The notes: generated by a model not told the origin, from the letters alone. 64,000 nt of DNA from Paenibacillus oceani (GCF_014705615.1 NZ_JACXJA010000007.1:186001-250000); one strand, 5' to 3'. Shown: positions 41,639 through 51,155, counted from the stretch's first letter. Numbers and translations are program-made.

Positions 41639-44131
41639 ATGAATCTACTTATGAAGCCGCTCGTTCGTTTGATGGGGCGAATGAAATATAAACAAAAGCT
41701 GTATTTGATGGCGCTTGCAGTTATCGTTCCGTTCAGCCTGCTGGCGGTGTATTGGATTCAGGATATCGAGGACGACTCCCGCCGGCTGCGAATCGGTCGG
41801 GAAAGTCTGCTCGTTCATGATGCGCTCGTGCAATTGTACGGCGACATACAGAGCCATAGAGATTTTACCGGACGCGTCTCAGCCGATCCAGCAGCTGTAC
41901 AGGAGAAGCGCAAGGAGCTGCAGGCGGGGATCGATACGAAGCTGGCTGCTCTGGGACACGTGCTTCGCCAAACGAATGCTCCGGATAGCGTGACCGAGGA
42001 CTGGCGAGTCGTCTCCGCCTACTGGAACGAATCCACGCGTGCGGAAACGGCCGTGAGTCCGGCGGAAGCCGTCTCCGTCCACTCGAAGGCGCTAAGCGCG
42101 ATCTACGCGATGATGATCCGCACCGCCGAACGATCGGGACTCGGTCATAGCGCGGAACCGGCGACGGAACGGCTGGCGGAAGCGGCTCTGACGAAGCTGC
42201 CGGTCGTCATCAGCCAGGCGGATGATCTGCGTACGGCCGCAGCCCTCGAGCCGTCTCTCGGCGCTGAAGGCTTAAGTTCGCAGGTCAAGCAGCCGGCCGA
42301 AGAAACCGTCTCGAAATTGCTCCAATTGCGTGAAGGCACCCTTAGGCAGATTCCCGAGCCGCAAACGCAGCAGCGGTTGAACCAGGCTTTGGAAAGCGCT
42401 GTATCTGCATTTGCCGTGTTATCCGCCAAGCGGCCGGCCCTTGCTTTCGAAGCAGGCTTGACTCGTTTGGACAAGGAGCAGCTCGACTCCCTCTCCCGAG
42501 AGGCGGTTAAGAAAGTATATGACGTATACGCGGAATATTCGAGGCTGCTTGACGATACGTTGAAGCAGCGCGCTGCCCGTCTGAAATCCGGCAAAATCGT
42601 CGTCGTTCTGTTTGTCATAGCCGGCCAGCTGGCATCGATTCTGCTGTTCGCGGCCATCTACAAATCGGTTATCGGGTCGGTGGCCGAACTGAAGCGCGTA
42701 TCGCGAAGGATCGCCTCCGGGGATTTATCGGCACGGGTCCGTCTGCATGCCCGCGACGAATTGCGCGAGGTGGAGACGGCGTTTAACAGAGTCATCGATT
42801 CCTTCGACCAGACGATGTCCGAAAGAAAGCTGGAAGAGGAGCAGATGCGGCACAAGGCATACTACGACGCGCTGACCGGACTGCCGAACCGGTTCCTGCT
42901 GCAGGACCGGCTCCGCACGGCGATCTCCCACGCGAGCAGGCAAGGGGGGATGCTGGCGGTTCTGTTTATCGATCTGGACGGATTCAAGCATATTAACGAT
43001 ACGCTCGGACACCGGACAGGTGATATGCTGCTTCATGCGATCGCCGGACGGCTCCGCTCGCGACTCAGGGAAAGCGATACGGTGTCCCGGGTGGGCGGGG
43101 ACGAATTTATTATCTTGCTGCCTGACCTGTCAGAACGGCAAGTCGCGGCTTACGTGGCGCGCAAGCTTGTAGACGAGATGTCCAAGGCGTTCGTATTCGA
43201 AGGGCAGGAATTGTTCGTATCGGCGAGCGTCGGCATTAGCCTGTACCCGGGCGACGGAACCGATTCCGACACGCTGCTCCAGAAGGCGGACTCGGCGATG
43301 TACCGGGTCAAATCGAGCGGCAAAAACAATGTCCAGCTGATCGACAACGAAGACAAGGGCGGCGTGCAGCAGAAGCTGAATCTGGAGAACGAGCTGCGGA
43401 TCGCGCTGGACAAAGGCCAGTTCCATGTCGTCTATCAACCGATAGTCGGAGCGGAGAGCGGGACGCTGGCGGGGATTGAAGCTTTGCTGCGCTGGAACCA
43501 TCCGAGACGCGGGCTTCTGTACCCGGCGGACTTTATGGAGGTGGCCCAGCAGAGCGGACTGATTGTCCGGATGGACGAATATACCCTTGCGGCCGCATGT
43601 CGGCAGATGAAGGGTTGGAAGGACGGGCTCGGATGGAACGTTCCGGTATCGGTGAACTTGTGCCTGCATCCGGAGTGGCGGGGCCGGCTGGCGGACAAAG
43701 TGTCGGAGCTGCTTGCCGCGAGCGGGCTCCATGCCGATCAGCTCGTGGTGGAATTTACGGAAAACCGGGTGTTTCAAAACCTGGACGAGACGCTGCACAT
43801 CCTAAAGAGCTTGCGTTTGCTCGGCGTACGCATTTTGCTGGACGATTTCGGAACCGGATTTTCGTCGTTCACGCATTTGAAGAAGCTGCCGATCGACGGG
43901 CTCAAAATAGACCGCACGTTTGTAAAAGACATTCCGCACGGACTGAAAGACTCGGCGATCACCGCTTCGACGGTAACGCTTGCCAAGCAGCTTCATATGC
44001 GTGTAGTTGCAGAAGGAGTGGAGACGGAGGAGCAGCTCCAATATTTAAAGCAGATCGGTTGCGGTGAAATTCAAGGGTATATCGTATCCAAGCCGGAAAC
44101 GGCGGGTGTGATTGCAAGCCGTTTTCGGTAA
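41639..44131 (+). CDS. GGDEF-EAL protein (cyclic-di-GMP turnover) with HAMP domain
   Basis: An 830-residue membrane sensor. A first helix (about residues 20-40), a large external helical domain, a second helix at about 318-340, a HAMP domain to about 390, then a GGDEF domain with the intact site RVGGDEF near 484 and an EAL domain with GIEALLRWNHP near 613 and DDFGTGFSS. Both catalytic motifs look complete, so the protein could make and break c-di-GMP. The start at ATG 41639 is ten bases after GAGG; a GTG at 41621 is the frame's first codon. Confidence 0.9.
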   Translation: MNLLMKPLVRLMGRMKYKQKLYLMALAVIVPFSLLAVYWIQDIEDDSRRLRIGRESLLVHDALVQLYGDIQSHRDFTGRVSADPAAVQEKRKELQAGIDTKLAALGHVLRQTNAPDSVTEDWRVVSAYWNESTRAETAVSPAEAVSVHSKALSAIYAMMIRTAERSGLGHSAEPATERLAEAALTKLPVVISQADDLRTAAALEPSLGAEGLSSQVKQPAEETVSKLLQLREGTLRQIPEPQTQQRLNQALESAVSAFAVLSAKRPALAFEAGLTRLDKEQLDSLSREAVKKVYDVYAEYSRLLDDTLKQRAARLKSGKIVVVLFVIAGQLASILLFAAIYKSVIGSVAELKRVSRRIASGDLSARVRLHARDELREVETAFNRVIDSFDQTMSERKLEEEQMRHKAYYDALTGLPNRFLLQDRLRTAISHASRQGGMLAVLFIDLDGFKHINDTLGHRTGDMLLHAIAGRLRSRLRESDTVSRVGGDEFIILLPDLSERQVAAYVARKLVDEMSKAFVFEGQELFVSASVGISLYPGDGTDSDTLLQKADSAMYRVKSSGKNNVQLIDNEDKGGVQQKLNLENELRIALDKGQFHVVYQPIVGAESGTLAGIEALLRWNHPRRGLLYPADFMEVAQQSGLIVRMDEYTLAAACRQMKGWKDGLGWNVPVSVNLCLHPEWRGRLADKVSELLAASGLHADQLVVEFTENRVFQNLDETLHILKSLRLLGVRILLDDFGTGFSSFTHLKKLPIDGLKIDRTFVKDIPHGLKDSAITASTVTLAKQLHMRVVAEGVETEEQLQYLKQIGCGEIQGYIVSKPETAGVIASRFR

Positions 44132-44235
44132 TGCCGGTCTGCCAGGCAGCTCGGCGAATGATAGAATTGGAAACAGCAGGGAAGTGTGACGCTGAAAAAG
44201 AACCGCAGCATATTGGAAACCGGGCTGCAGGATCT

Positions 44236-44397
44236 TTAGCGGCTGTACCGCATGACTTTGACAATTAATTGGTCCAGCTGTTGGCTTATTTCCAGTACTT
44301 GAGGATGTCCGAAGTTGAATTCATATATTTTTGCCGTGCGCAGAAGTTGTTTTTTTAACAGGTCGATTTCGACTTGAAGGCCCGTCAGATGATTCAT
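44236..44397 (-). CDS. Spo0E-like aspartyl phosphatase (53 residues)
   Basis: A short gene missed by length filters. The product, MNHLTGLQVEIDLLKKQLLR then ILEISQQLDQLIVKVMRYSR-like residues (LEISQQLDQLI in the DNA), carries the Spo0E signature S-Q-x-L-D-x-L-I. Spo0E proteins dephosphorylate Spo0A-P and delay sporulation. GAGGAAG-like sequence precedes the ATG at 44397. It stands alone, convergent with the GGDEF-EAL gene. Confidence 0.85.
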   Translation of the reverse strand: MNHLTGLQVEIDLLKKQLLRTAKIYEFNFGHPQVLEISQQLDQLIVKVMRYSR

Positions 44398-44697
44398 GAT
44401 GATTCCGCTTCCTCTTTCTGATGTATATTTCTGTATCAGTTTACATGATTTTTATTGATCGTGTAACACCATTCCGTGCAGGTTTATTTTTGTTTACAAA
44501 CTACTTGGGATTCATGTAAAATATAATATTTACCAATTCATAGAAAGCTCTATCAATCATCCATATAATAGAACAAACAAACGATTCTTGCGGCTGATTC
44601 TAATAAGACCGGCAAACTTTTGTGACGGTTTCCCGCAACTTTTTGCAGACGTGCGAGTATAACGATTCAGAACAACACGTTTGATGGAGGTAATCGC

Positions 44698-45309
44698 ATG
44701 AAGGTGAAGCGGCTTGCCGCACTAACAGCAACATTAGTCGTGCTTGGGGCAGGAATCGTATACGCTGGCTCCCCGTGGGGAGATTATAAAGGTTTTGACA
44801 AAGTAAAAGTGCAGGTAAACGGATCGGCGGTGCCCGATGGCGATGTTCCTGCGTTTATGATCGACGGCCGCGTCGTGCTGCCGCTTCGTGCTTTATCCGA
44901 TTCGCTTCAGGCCGTCGTCCAGTGGGACGATTCAGCGAAGACGGTTAATATGTATAAACCGAATGTACATATGTTCGTCGCCGAGAAGCTCGGCAAGAAA
45001 GATTCGCTCGAAACGCCGTTCGGAGCCGTACCGCTCGGCAAAAAGCTGGATTTTGTCGTATCCGCGCAGGTCGACAGCTTGACTACACCGATCGATGCGT
45101 TCAAGATCGATCTGGTGTCTCCGGCCGGTGACGTGATCCGGACGACGGAAGTGCCGATGGAACAAAGCAAGGAGAGCTTCTGGTATACATGGCCGCTTGA
45201 AGCCGTCCATTTTGAAGAGTCCGGCACCTATAAGATTGAGTTTAAAATCAAGATCGACAAATCGCAAGATTACGCCGTCGTCTCTGAGAAAAAAATCATT
45301 TCCCAGTAA
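44698..45309 (+). CDS. Secreted copper amine oxidase N-terminal (stalk) domain protein
   Basis: A 203-residue exported protein. Signal peptide ends about VYAGS. Residues about 35-90 are the Cu-amine-oxidase N-terminal stalk domain (VKVQVNGSAVPDGDVPAFMI, GRVVLPLRALSDSLQAVVQW), a common Paenibacillus cell-surface module. The rest is beta-rich. The GGAGG SD and ATG 44698 fit well. The gap 44398-44697 is AT-rich and probably holds the promoter. Confidence 0.8.
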   Translation: MKVKRLAALTATLVVLGAGIVYAGSPWGDYKGFDKVKVQVNGSAVPDGDVPAFMIDGRVVLPLRALSDSLQAVVQWDDSAKTVNMYKPNVHMFVAEKLGKKDSLETPFGAVPLGKKLDFVVSAQVDSLTTPIDAFKIDLVSPAGDVIRTTEVPMEQSKESFWYTWPLEAVHFEESGTYKIEFKIKIDKSQDYAVVSEKKIISQ

Positions 45310-45401
45310 GCTCCGCGCGCCATTCGTTTCATTGACCGTCGATAGGGAACATGGTACGATAGGATGGGTTTGAAATTCAATCGATGAAACGAGGGTTTTG
45401 C

Positions 45402-45698
45402 ATGAGCGACCATCAGCACGACGAAAATTGCGGCTGCGGAGAGCATGAGGAAGACGTATTTATTTTAACCGACGAAGACGGCAACGAACACGAGATGGTG
45501 ATCGTATATACGTTTGAAACGAAAGAGAAAGCGTACGCCGTATTGCTGGACCGCAACGACCCGGAATCGGACAGCATCATTTTCCGGATCGATGAAGAAG
45601 GCGAGGAGTCTTTCCTGGTCAATATCGAAGACGATGCCGAGTGGGAGCACGTTACGGCAGTATACGAGCAGATCGTAGAATCAGAAACCGAGGCATAA
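45402..45698 (+). CDS. DUF1292 family protein (YrzB-like)
   Basis: A 98-residue acidic protein. An N-terminal His/Cys stretch (HQHDENCGCGEHEED) precedes the DUF1292 core (VFILTDEDGNEHEMVIVYTF, KAYAVLLDRNDPESDSIIFR). Function unknown; related to YrzB of Bacillus. GAGGG lies six bases before ATG 45402; the in-frame ATG at 45384 lacks an SD. Confidence 0.82.
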   Translation: MSDHQHDENCGCGEHEEDVFILTDEDGNEHEMVIVYTFETKEKAYAVLLDRNDPESDSIIFRIDEEGEESFLVNIEDDAEWEHVTAVYEQIVESETEA

Positions 45699-45705
45699 GA
45701 TAGCG

Positions 45706-45753
45706 AAAAGAACCCCCTTTGCACGAGAGTGCAGAGGGGGTTCTTTGGTTTTG
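45706..45753 (+). terminator. Rho-independent terminator after the DUF1292 gene
   Basis: AAAAGAACCCCCT pairs with AGGGGGTTCTTT, with an inner GCAC/GTGC stem; T-rich sequence follows. Confidence 0.8.
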
Positions 45754-45791
45754 CTAGAAGAGTAGCGCCGGACAGAGAGAACGTGATTCTA

Positions 45792-46211
45792 TCACTTGCG
45801 CGGATTAAAGTACATCGTCCGGCCGTTGAACAGCCGAAGCTCAGCCTTTAAGTGACGCGCCAAATATTTGCACAATTCGTTGCCTTTGGACTTGTCGCCG
45901 TGCGTCGAGTCATCGGGAAGCGTCACTTGAATGTACGTTTTTTCTTTCTCTTCTTCAGTTTGGGTGCCGACGCCGAACAATATGTATTTATACAGAGGAT
46001 TGCTGCCTTTCAAGTAAAACCATTTGCCCTGGCCTTCCGGCTTCGTCTCGATCGAATAAGGAAACGCGGAAGCGGCATAGTCCCATCCTAGCTGACGGCC
46101 CGTTAGCCCGGTTTGCTCTTGGTAACGGCCGAGGTGATCTTTCAGTTCGTCCAGCGTCAGGGTGGATGCGGCCGATCCGTCCACCAAATAAATGTAAGCG
46201 CTTTGCGCCAT
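45792..46211 (-). CDS. DUF1885 family protein
   Basis: A 139-residue protein matching DUF1885 of Bacilli (MAQSAYIYLVDGSAASTLTL, QLGWDYAASAFPYSI, NGRTMYFNPRK at the end). Function unknown. ATG 46211 follows a GGGCGGTG site; the longer frame to 46253 has no SD. It converges on the DUF1292 gene. Confidence 0.8.
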   Translation of the reverse strand: MAQSAYIYLVDGSAASTLTLDELKDHLGRYQEQTGLTGRQLGWDYAASAFPYSIETKPEGQGKWFYLKGSNPLYKYILFGVGTQTEEEKEKTYIQVTLPDDSTHGDKSKGNELCKYLARHLKAELRLFNGRTMYFNPRK

Positions 46212-46424
46212 CGTTACACCGCCCTTGTCGTTCCGTTTGTCAATGACCATCATAGCACTTCATCCCTTCATTGACAATATCCGCTGACGCCGGCGGATGA
46301 ACCAATCCCTTATCCGGGACGAGACGGATACATTTATCATTGTCAAACTGGCGAGGAGAATGGTATAGTAACTGTAAAATATTATAAATATTCAGAAAAT
46401 TCAAACGAACGGGGCGTGATTCGC

Positions 46425-46712
46425 ATGTTTGAACGTTTGTATGATACGTCCGAGCAAGCTCAAGTACAATTTATCGGCTATGCTTCCGACCGGGCACGCT
46501 ACGATTTCGGAATTGTGTATACGAACGCCTTTTTCGGCAAACCGATCGTATTTTGTATGCAGACGAACCGTTCGACTCTTCTCGATTATGAAGATCTCGA
46601 TAATTTGACTTATCTGCAAAAAGCGTTCCAGCTCACAACCGCCGAAGCGGAGGAAGTATCGGCACTGATGAAGCAATTTATTCCGACCTTGTCGATTAAG
46701 GATCAATATTAA
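46425..46712 (+). CDS. DUF3055 family protein
   Basis: A 95-residue protein matching DUF3055 (MFERLYDTSEQAQVQFIGYA, IVYTNAFFGKPIVFCMQTNR, LDNLTYLQKAFQL). Function unknown. The SD is GGGGCGTG; a GTG in it (46416) is in frame but is part of the site. Terminator at 46731-46765. Confidence 0.82.
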   Translation: MFERLYDTSEQAQVQFIGYASDRARYDFGIVYTNAFFGKPIVFCMQTNRSTLLDYEDLDNLTYLQKAFQLTTAEAEEVSALMKQFIPTLSIKDQY

Positions 46713-46730
46713 AGGTTCGGACCGGAAACC

Positions 46731-46765
46731 AAAACGGAGAGGGGCCAGGGGCTCCTCTCCGTTTT
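46731..46765. terminator. Bidirectional terminator between DUF3055 gene and speA
   Basis: AAAACGGAGAGG (46731-46742) and CCTCTCCGTTTT (46754-46765) pair perfectly. Confidence 0.85.
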
Positions 46766-46799
46766 GTATGGGCTGCCCGCCGGCAGAACGGCAAATTTC

Positions 46800-48269
46800 T
46801 CAGAAAATCGGCTTGGTCTCGACGATCACTTTGACGAATTCGATCGTGCGGTCTTCCGGGCCTTTGACCGGCAATCCGACCTCCAGATGATCGACGATAT
46901 AATCGATGTTGTCCTGAGAGATCACTTCGCCAGGAAGCAGGATCGGTATCCCGGGCGGGTATACATAAATAAATTCGGCCATAATGCGCCCCGCAGATTC
47001 TTTAAACGGCACAATCTCCGTATCTCCGTAAAAAGCGTCGCGGGGGGTCAGCGACAGCTGCGGAATTTCCGGAATGTGAATAACGAGCTCGTTCGAATGA
47101 TTGACGTTGTGCGTTTCCTTGGAGAGCTCCGCCAGTGCCCGGATCAAAATGTCGACATTCTCCTGCGTATCGCCCGGTGTGACGAGGCAGAGAATGTTGT
47201 ACATATCGCTCATTTCAATCTCGAGGTTGTACTTCTCCCGCAGCCAGTTCTCGGCGTCATACCCCGTAATGCCCAGATGGCGTACGTGCACGGTCACTTT
47301 GGTCGGATCGTAGTCAAACGTCGCTTCCGTTCCCAATATTTCTTCCCCGAAGCAATGCAGTCCGGGTATTTCATTAATCGCCCTGCGGGCGTATTGGGCC
47401 AGCTGCAAAGCTTTCTCCGCGATCGCTTTGCCGTTCAGCGCCAAGTTTCTGCGAGACGTATCGAGTGAGGCCAGCAGCAAATAAGACGTCGAAGTGGTCG
47501 TCAGCATGCTGATGATCGTCTGAATCCGGCGCTGGTTGATTCTCGGACCTTGCACGTTCAGAATCGAGCTTTGCGTCATCGAGCCGCCGAGCTTATGAAC
47601 GCTGGTGGCCGCCATGTCGGCGCCGGCTTGCATTGCCGATATCGGCAAATCGTCATGGAAATGAATCAGCGCCCCGTGAGCCTCGTCGACGAGTACGGGA
47701 ATATCGTAGCTGTGCACCAGCTCGACGATTTCTTTCAGGTCGGCGCATACTCCATAATAGGTCGGGTTGATCACGAGCACCGCTTTAGCGTCCGGATGCC
47801 GGCTTAACGCTTTTTTGACGGAGCTGGTCGTGACCCCGTGATCGATCCCCAGATTGGCGTCGCGCACCGGCGACAGGAAGATCGGTTTGGCACCCGAGAA
47901 AATGATGGCAGACAATATCGATTTATGCACGTTGCGGGGAACGATGATTTTATCGCCTTCTCCGACGACGGACATAATCATGGTCATAATCGCGCCGCTC
48001 GTGCCTTGGACGGAGAAGAACGTATAGTCGGCTCCGAATGCGTCGGCTGCGAGCTGCTGCGCTTCCAGGATTACCCCTGTCGGCTGGTGAAGATCGTCCA
48101 GCGGCGCTATATTGATCAGGTCGATCGAAAGTGCGTTATCTCCGATAAACGAGCGAAACTCGGGATCGGAGCCGACCCCCGTTTTGTGTCCGGGAATATG
48201 AAACTGAATCGGGCGTTTGGCCGCATGCCCGGTCAGTGCGGTAAATAAGGGGGTGCGGTTATGATCCAT
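46800..48269 (-). CDS. speA: Arginine decarboxylase (Orn/Lys/Arg decarboxylase family)
   Basis: A 489-residue fold-I PLP enzyme of the Bacillus SpeA group. IQFHIPGHKTGVGSDPEFR is the N-terminal hallmark. The PLP lysine is Lys226 (SVHKLGG), with DEAHG at 195-199. It makes agmatine, the first step to spermidine. The C-terminal domain (PPGIPILLPGEVIS) is complete. The GGAAGGGATG SD supports the ATG at 48269. Its leader holds the 11-bp hairpin at 48321-48354. Confidence 0.88.
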   Translation of the reverse strand: MDHNRTPLFTALTGHAAKRPIQFHIPGHKTGVGSDPEFRSFIGDNALSIDLINIAPLDDLHQPTGVILEAQQLAADAFGADYTFFSVQGTSGAIMTMIMSVVGEGDKIIVPRNVHKSILSAIIFSGAKPIFLSPVRDANLGIDHGVTTSSVKKALSRHPDAKAVLVINPTYYGVCADLKEIVELVHSYDIPVLVDEAHGALIHFHDDLPISAMQAGADMAATSVHKLGGSMTQSSILNVQGPRINQRRIQTIISMLTTTSTSYLLLASLDTSRRNLALNGKAIAEKALQLAQYARRAINEIPGLHCFGEEILGTEATFDYDPTKVTVHVRHLGITGYDAENWLREKYNLEIEMSDMYNILCLVTPGDTQENVDILIRALAELSKETHNVNHSNELVIHIPEIPQLSLTPRDAFYGDTEIVPFKESAGRIMAEFIYVYPPGIPILLPGEVISQDNIDYIVDHLEVGLPVKGPEDRTIEFVKVIVETKPIF

Positions 48270-48320
48270 GCGGTCATCCCTTCCTTCCGGCGATTTCGAA
48301 TGATATGCTTAAAGAGTTGC

Positions 48321-48354
48321 TCAAAAAGTCCACTCTTGATCACGGACTTTTTGA
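48321..48354. other. Perfect 11-bp hairpin upstream of speA
   Basis: TCAAAAAGTCC (48321-48331) and GGACTTTTTGA (48344-48354) pair around a 12-base loop. On the minus strand it is in the speA leader, 52 bases before the start. It could be an attenuator or a relic of a short repeat. Confidence 0.5.
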
Positions 48355-48402
48355 ACTCACGCTTAAAACTAAACAAGCTTGAGTATATCAAATTGGGCGG
48401 GT

Positions 48403-48550
48403 GATGCAAGTTTTTATTTCATTAAAACTTGCACCATTGATGCAAAGTTTTTATTTCATTAAAACTTGCACCATTGATGCAAAGTTTTTATTTCGTGAAA
48501 AACATGCATCGTCGATGCGAACTTTTTATTTCATTAAAACTTGCACCGTA
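48403..48550. repeat. Four tandem 37-bp repeats, each a hairpin
   Basis: Units at 48403-48438, 48439-48475, 48476-48513 and 48514-48550 share GATGCAA-GTTTTTATTTCATT and AAAACTTGCACC. Units 1, 2 and 4 can fold: in unit 1, TGCAAGTTTT pairs perfectly with AAAACTTGCA around TATTTCATT. There are no spacers, so this is not a CRISPR array. It lies between the divergent speA and MFS genes; the open frame across it is an artefact of the repeat. Confidence 0.85.
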
Positions 48551-48649
48551 GACTTCCCTAAGCGAACATCGGCTTCGCGACGTTTTGCGGCCCTGCTCCT
48601 GGGGTAGACTAACCAATAAGTAGATTCTTATATCGGCTGAGGTGAACAA

Positions 48650-49927
48650 GTGAACCGGTTACTATCGTTTTGGAACGAACAGAAAAAATTTCTTACTCCT
48701 TTCGTGGTGATGCTTTTGGTCATTATGTTTATTGTTGAATTCGTAAAGGGAGCGATTCTCGTCTCGATATTGCCGATATATATGAAGTCGGTGCTCGGGA
48801 TTACGACGTTTTTAATCGGGTGGACGCTTGCGCTTCAATACATAGGCGACAACTTGTTCCGTTCCCCGATCGGCTGGCTGATCGATAAAGTCGGCTATCG
48901 TCCGGTTATGCTGGGCGGGGTGATCGTGACGCTGCTATCGGTGCTTATTCTCGTGTTTTTTCGTCAGCCGTATTGGATCATGCTGTCCTGCACGCTGCTC
49001 GGAATCGGCACATCGCCTTTATGGCCCTGCGTCATTACGGGGGCGACGAATTCGACGGGAGAGAAGGCGACCGGCACTACGATGTCGGTCATCAATATAT
49101 CGTGGTTATCCGGGGTCGGCATGGGGCCGGTCGTCATCAATTTTTTTATCGGAGACACCTACAGAACAGCGTTCGGAATTTTGCTCGGCCTGATGGTGCT
49201 GACTGTCGTCGTCTCGCTGTTTTTGCCTGGCAAAGGATACGGTTCGGATCTGAAGTCCCTGGTGAACGATTACCGGGCCGAGCACGGGTCGCGCGGGTCC
49301 GCAGAAGGCTTCTTTACCCGGCAGGCACGCAAGATCCGTTTATATATGGATGAAGTGCGCCGTTCGCTCCATGTCAGTTGGGTATTTTATCCTTCGTTGT
49401 TCGCCCAGACGTTCGCTCTCGGGTTGCTGACGCCGGTGCTAACGCTGTATGCGAGGACGATCCTGAACTTGACGCCTGCCCAGTACAGCCTGTTTCTGGT
49501 TGCCGGGGGAGCGGTTACGGTACTTTTTCTTATCCCTGTAGGCAAGCTTGTGGATCGTTTCGGCGTCCGCTGGTTTATTAATATCGGGCTCGTGCTCAGC
49601 TCTGTGACGCTGCTGACGTTCACTTCGGTGAAGTCCGTCGGCTGGGTGCTTGTGCTGGTGATGCTGCTCGGGGTCGGTTATGCCCTGATCATCCCTTCCT
49701 GGAATGCGCTTATCGCCTCGGTTATTCCGAAGGAGAAGCGCGGCGCGATCTGGGGGTTTTTCCTCACGATCGAAGGATCGGGCAACGTGCTCGGACCGAT
49801 CCTATCGGGCAAGCTGTGGGATTCGATTGGCTATCAGGCGCCGTTTCTGTTAAGCGGGTGCGTGCTTGCCGTCCTTTTCGTTCTACAATTGTTCATTTTT
49901 GTCGACCGTAAAGTTATGGTAAGATGA
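48650..49927 (+). CDS. MFS transporter
   Basis: A 425-residue major facilitator with about 12 helices. DKVGYRPV between helices 2 and 3 is the A motif; KLVDRFGVRW repeats it in the second half. The central loop is about 50 residues (YRAEHGSRGSAEGFF). The GTG start follows GAGGTG. The substrate is unknown. The next MFS gene follows after 67 bases and may be cotranscribed. Confidence 0.85.
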   Translation: MNRLLSFWNEQKKFLTPFVVMLLVIMFIVEFVKGAILVSILPIYMKSVLGITTFLIGWTLALQYIGDNLFRSPIGWLIDKVGYRPVMLGGVIVTLLSVLILVFFRQPYWIMLSCTLLGIGTSPLWPCVITGATNSTGEKATGTTMSVINISWLSGVGMGPVVINFFIGDTYRTAFGILLGLMVLTVVVSLFLPGKGYGSDLKSLVNDYRAEHGSRGSAEGFFTRQARKIRLYMDEVRRSLHVSWVFYPSLFAQTFALGLLTPVLTLYARTILNLTPAQYSLFLVAGGAVTVLFLIPVGKLVDRFGVRWFINIGLVLSSVTLLTFTSVKSVGWVLVLVMLLGVGYALIIPSWNALIASVIPKEKRGAIWGFFLTIEGSGNVLGPILSGKLWDSIGYQAPFLLSGCVLAVLFVLQLFIFVDRKVMVR

Positions 49928-49994
49928 TTAAAGCGCCTGCAAACGCAACGGTTTGGCTAGTGTTGTATACTACGTTTTCGGAGGCCTTTCGTCC

Positions 49995-51155
49995 ATGAAC
50001 AAGCAGATTGGGGTCATCATGCTCATTCTGGTGACCATCTTTATCGGATTCGGCATTATCATTCCGGTCCTTCCGGAAATTGTCAGTCCTTTTCATCTCA
50101 GTATGATGCTAACGCTTTACTCCGCGATCTCGTTCGTGATGTCGCCGTTTTGGGGCTCGTTATCGGACCGGATCGGCAGACGGCCGGTGCTGCTGCTCGG
50201 TCTTGTCGGATTTGCCGTGAGCTTTCTGATTCTCGGCCTTGCCGGCGATTCGTTATGGCTGATGTATGTGTCCCGCATTCTTGGCGGCGTGTTCTCCGGC
50301 GCGGCGACTTCCTGTGCAGTCGCTTATGTGGCGGATATTACGACGGAGGACAACCGGACGAAAGGGATGGGGCTGGTCGGCATGTCGATCGGGCTCGGGT
50401 TCATTTTCGGTCCGGCGATCGGCGGGCTGCTGGCGGGCTTCGGCTTGTCGATTCCGTTTTTCGTCTCCGCAGCCTTGTCGCTGATCACGTTCCTGTTTGC
50501 GTGGAAACGGCTGGTGGAGTCGCTTCCGGCAGAGAGCAGGGGACAGAGCGGCCAGAAGCGGGTGTCCCGATGGACCGCTTTCTCGGGTCCGCTCAAATAT
50601 TTGTATGTGCTGTCGTTTTTCGTGACGTTTACACTGGCCGGCATGGAGGCGACGCTGCAATACTTCCAGATGCTCCGGTTTAATGCGACTCCGATGGATA
50701 TCGGCATTATGTTTCTGGCCAGCGGCATCGTAGGGGCGGCCATTCAGGGAGGCGTCGTCCGGAGGCTGGTTAAACCGGGGGACGAGCCCAAAGTGATCGC
50801 GATCGGGCTGCTGCTGTCTTCGGTCGGATTTTTCCTGATCCTCCTGTCGTCGAACTTGCTGACCGCTTCGATTTATTTAACCGTATTCGGCGCGGGCAAC
50901 GCTTTGATCCGTCCGTGCGTGTTGTCGCTTATTACGCAGAAAACGAAAGTCGGCCAAGGCGTAGCGACGGGCTTGAACTCGTCCATGGACAGCCTCGGCA
51001 GAATCGCCGGACCGCTGATGGGGATGGGTGCCTTTCACCTCAACGTCAATATGCCGTTCGCGATCGGCGGCGTCCTGTGTCTGGCCGCAATCCTGCTGCT
51101 CGTTCCGTACCGGGCGCTTGACCGCCGGATGAAAGCGGAAAGCGCGGCCGGCTGA
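49995..51155 (+). CDS. MFS transporter, DHA1 (TetA-like) group
   Basis: A 386-residue transporter with 12 predicted helices. The A motif is SLSDRIGRRPVLLLG and the helix-5 antiporter motif GMSIGLGFIFGPAIGGLLAG is present, both typical of DHA1 drug/H+ antiporters. ATG 49995 lies ten bases after GGAGG; the frame opens at 49953. Export of an antibiotic or metabolite is inferred from the family only. Confidence 0.87.
   Translation: MNKQIGVIMLILVTIFIGFGIIIPVLPEIVSPFHLSMMLTLYSAISFVMSPFWGSLSDRIGRRPVLLLGLVGFAVSFLILGLAGDSLWLMYVSRILGGVFSGAATSCAVAYVADITTEDNRTKGMGLVGMSIGLGFIFGPAIGGLLAGFGLSIPFFVSAALSLITFLFAWKRLVESLPAESRGQSGQKRVSRWTAFSGPLKYLYVLSFFVTFTLAGMEATLQYFQMLRFNATPMDIGIMFLASGIVGAAIQGGVVRRLVKPGDEPKVIAIGLLLSSVGFFLILLSSNLLTASIYLTVFGAGNALIRPCVLSLITQKTKVGQGVATGLNSSMDSLGRIAGPLMGMGAFHLNVNMPFAIGGVLCLAAILLLVPYRALDRRMKAESAAG

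Noticed and set aside
48403-48550. CRISPR array
   Set aside because: The repeats are directly adjacent, without unique spacers, and no cas gene is present.
48401-48607. 68-codon open frame across the 48.4 kb repeats
   Set aside because: It is a translation of the AT-rich tandem repeat, with no SD and no protein-like composition.
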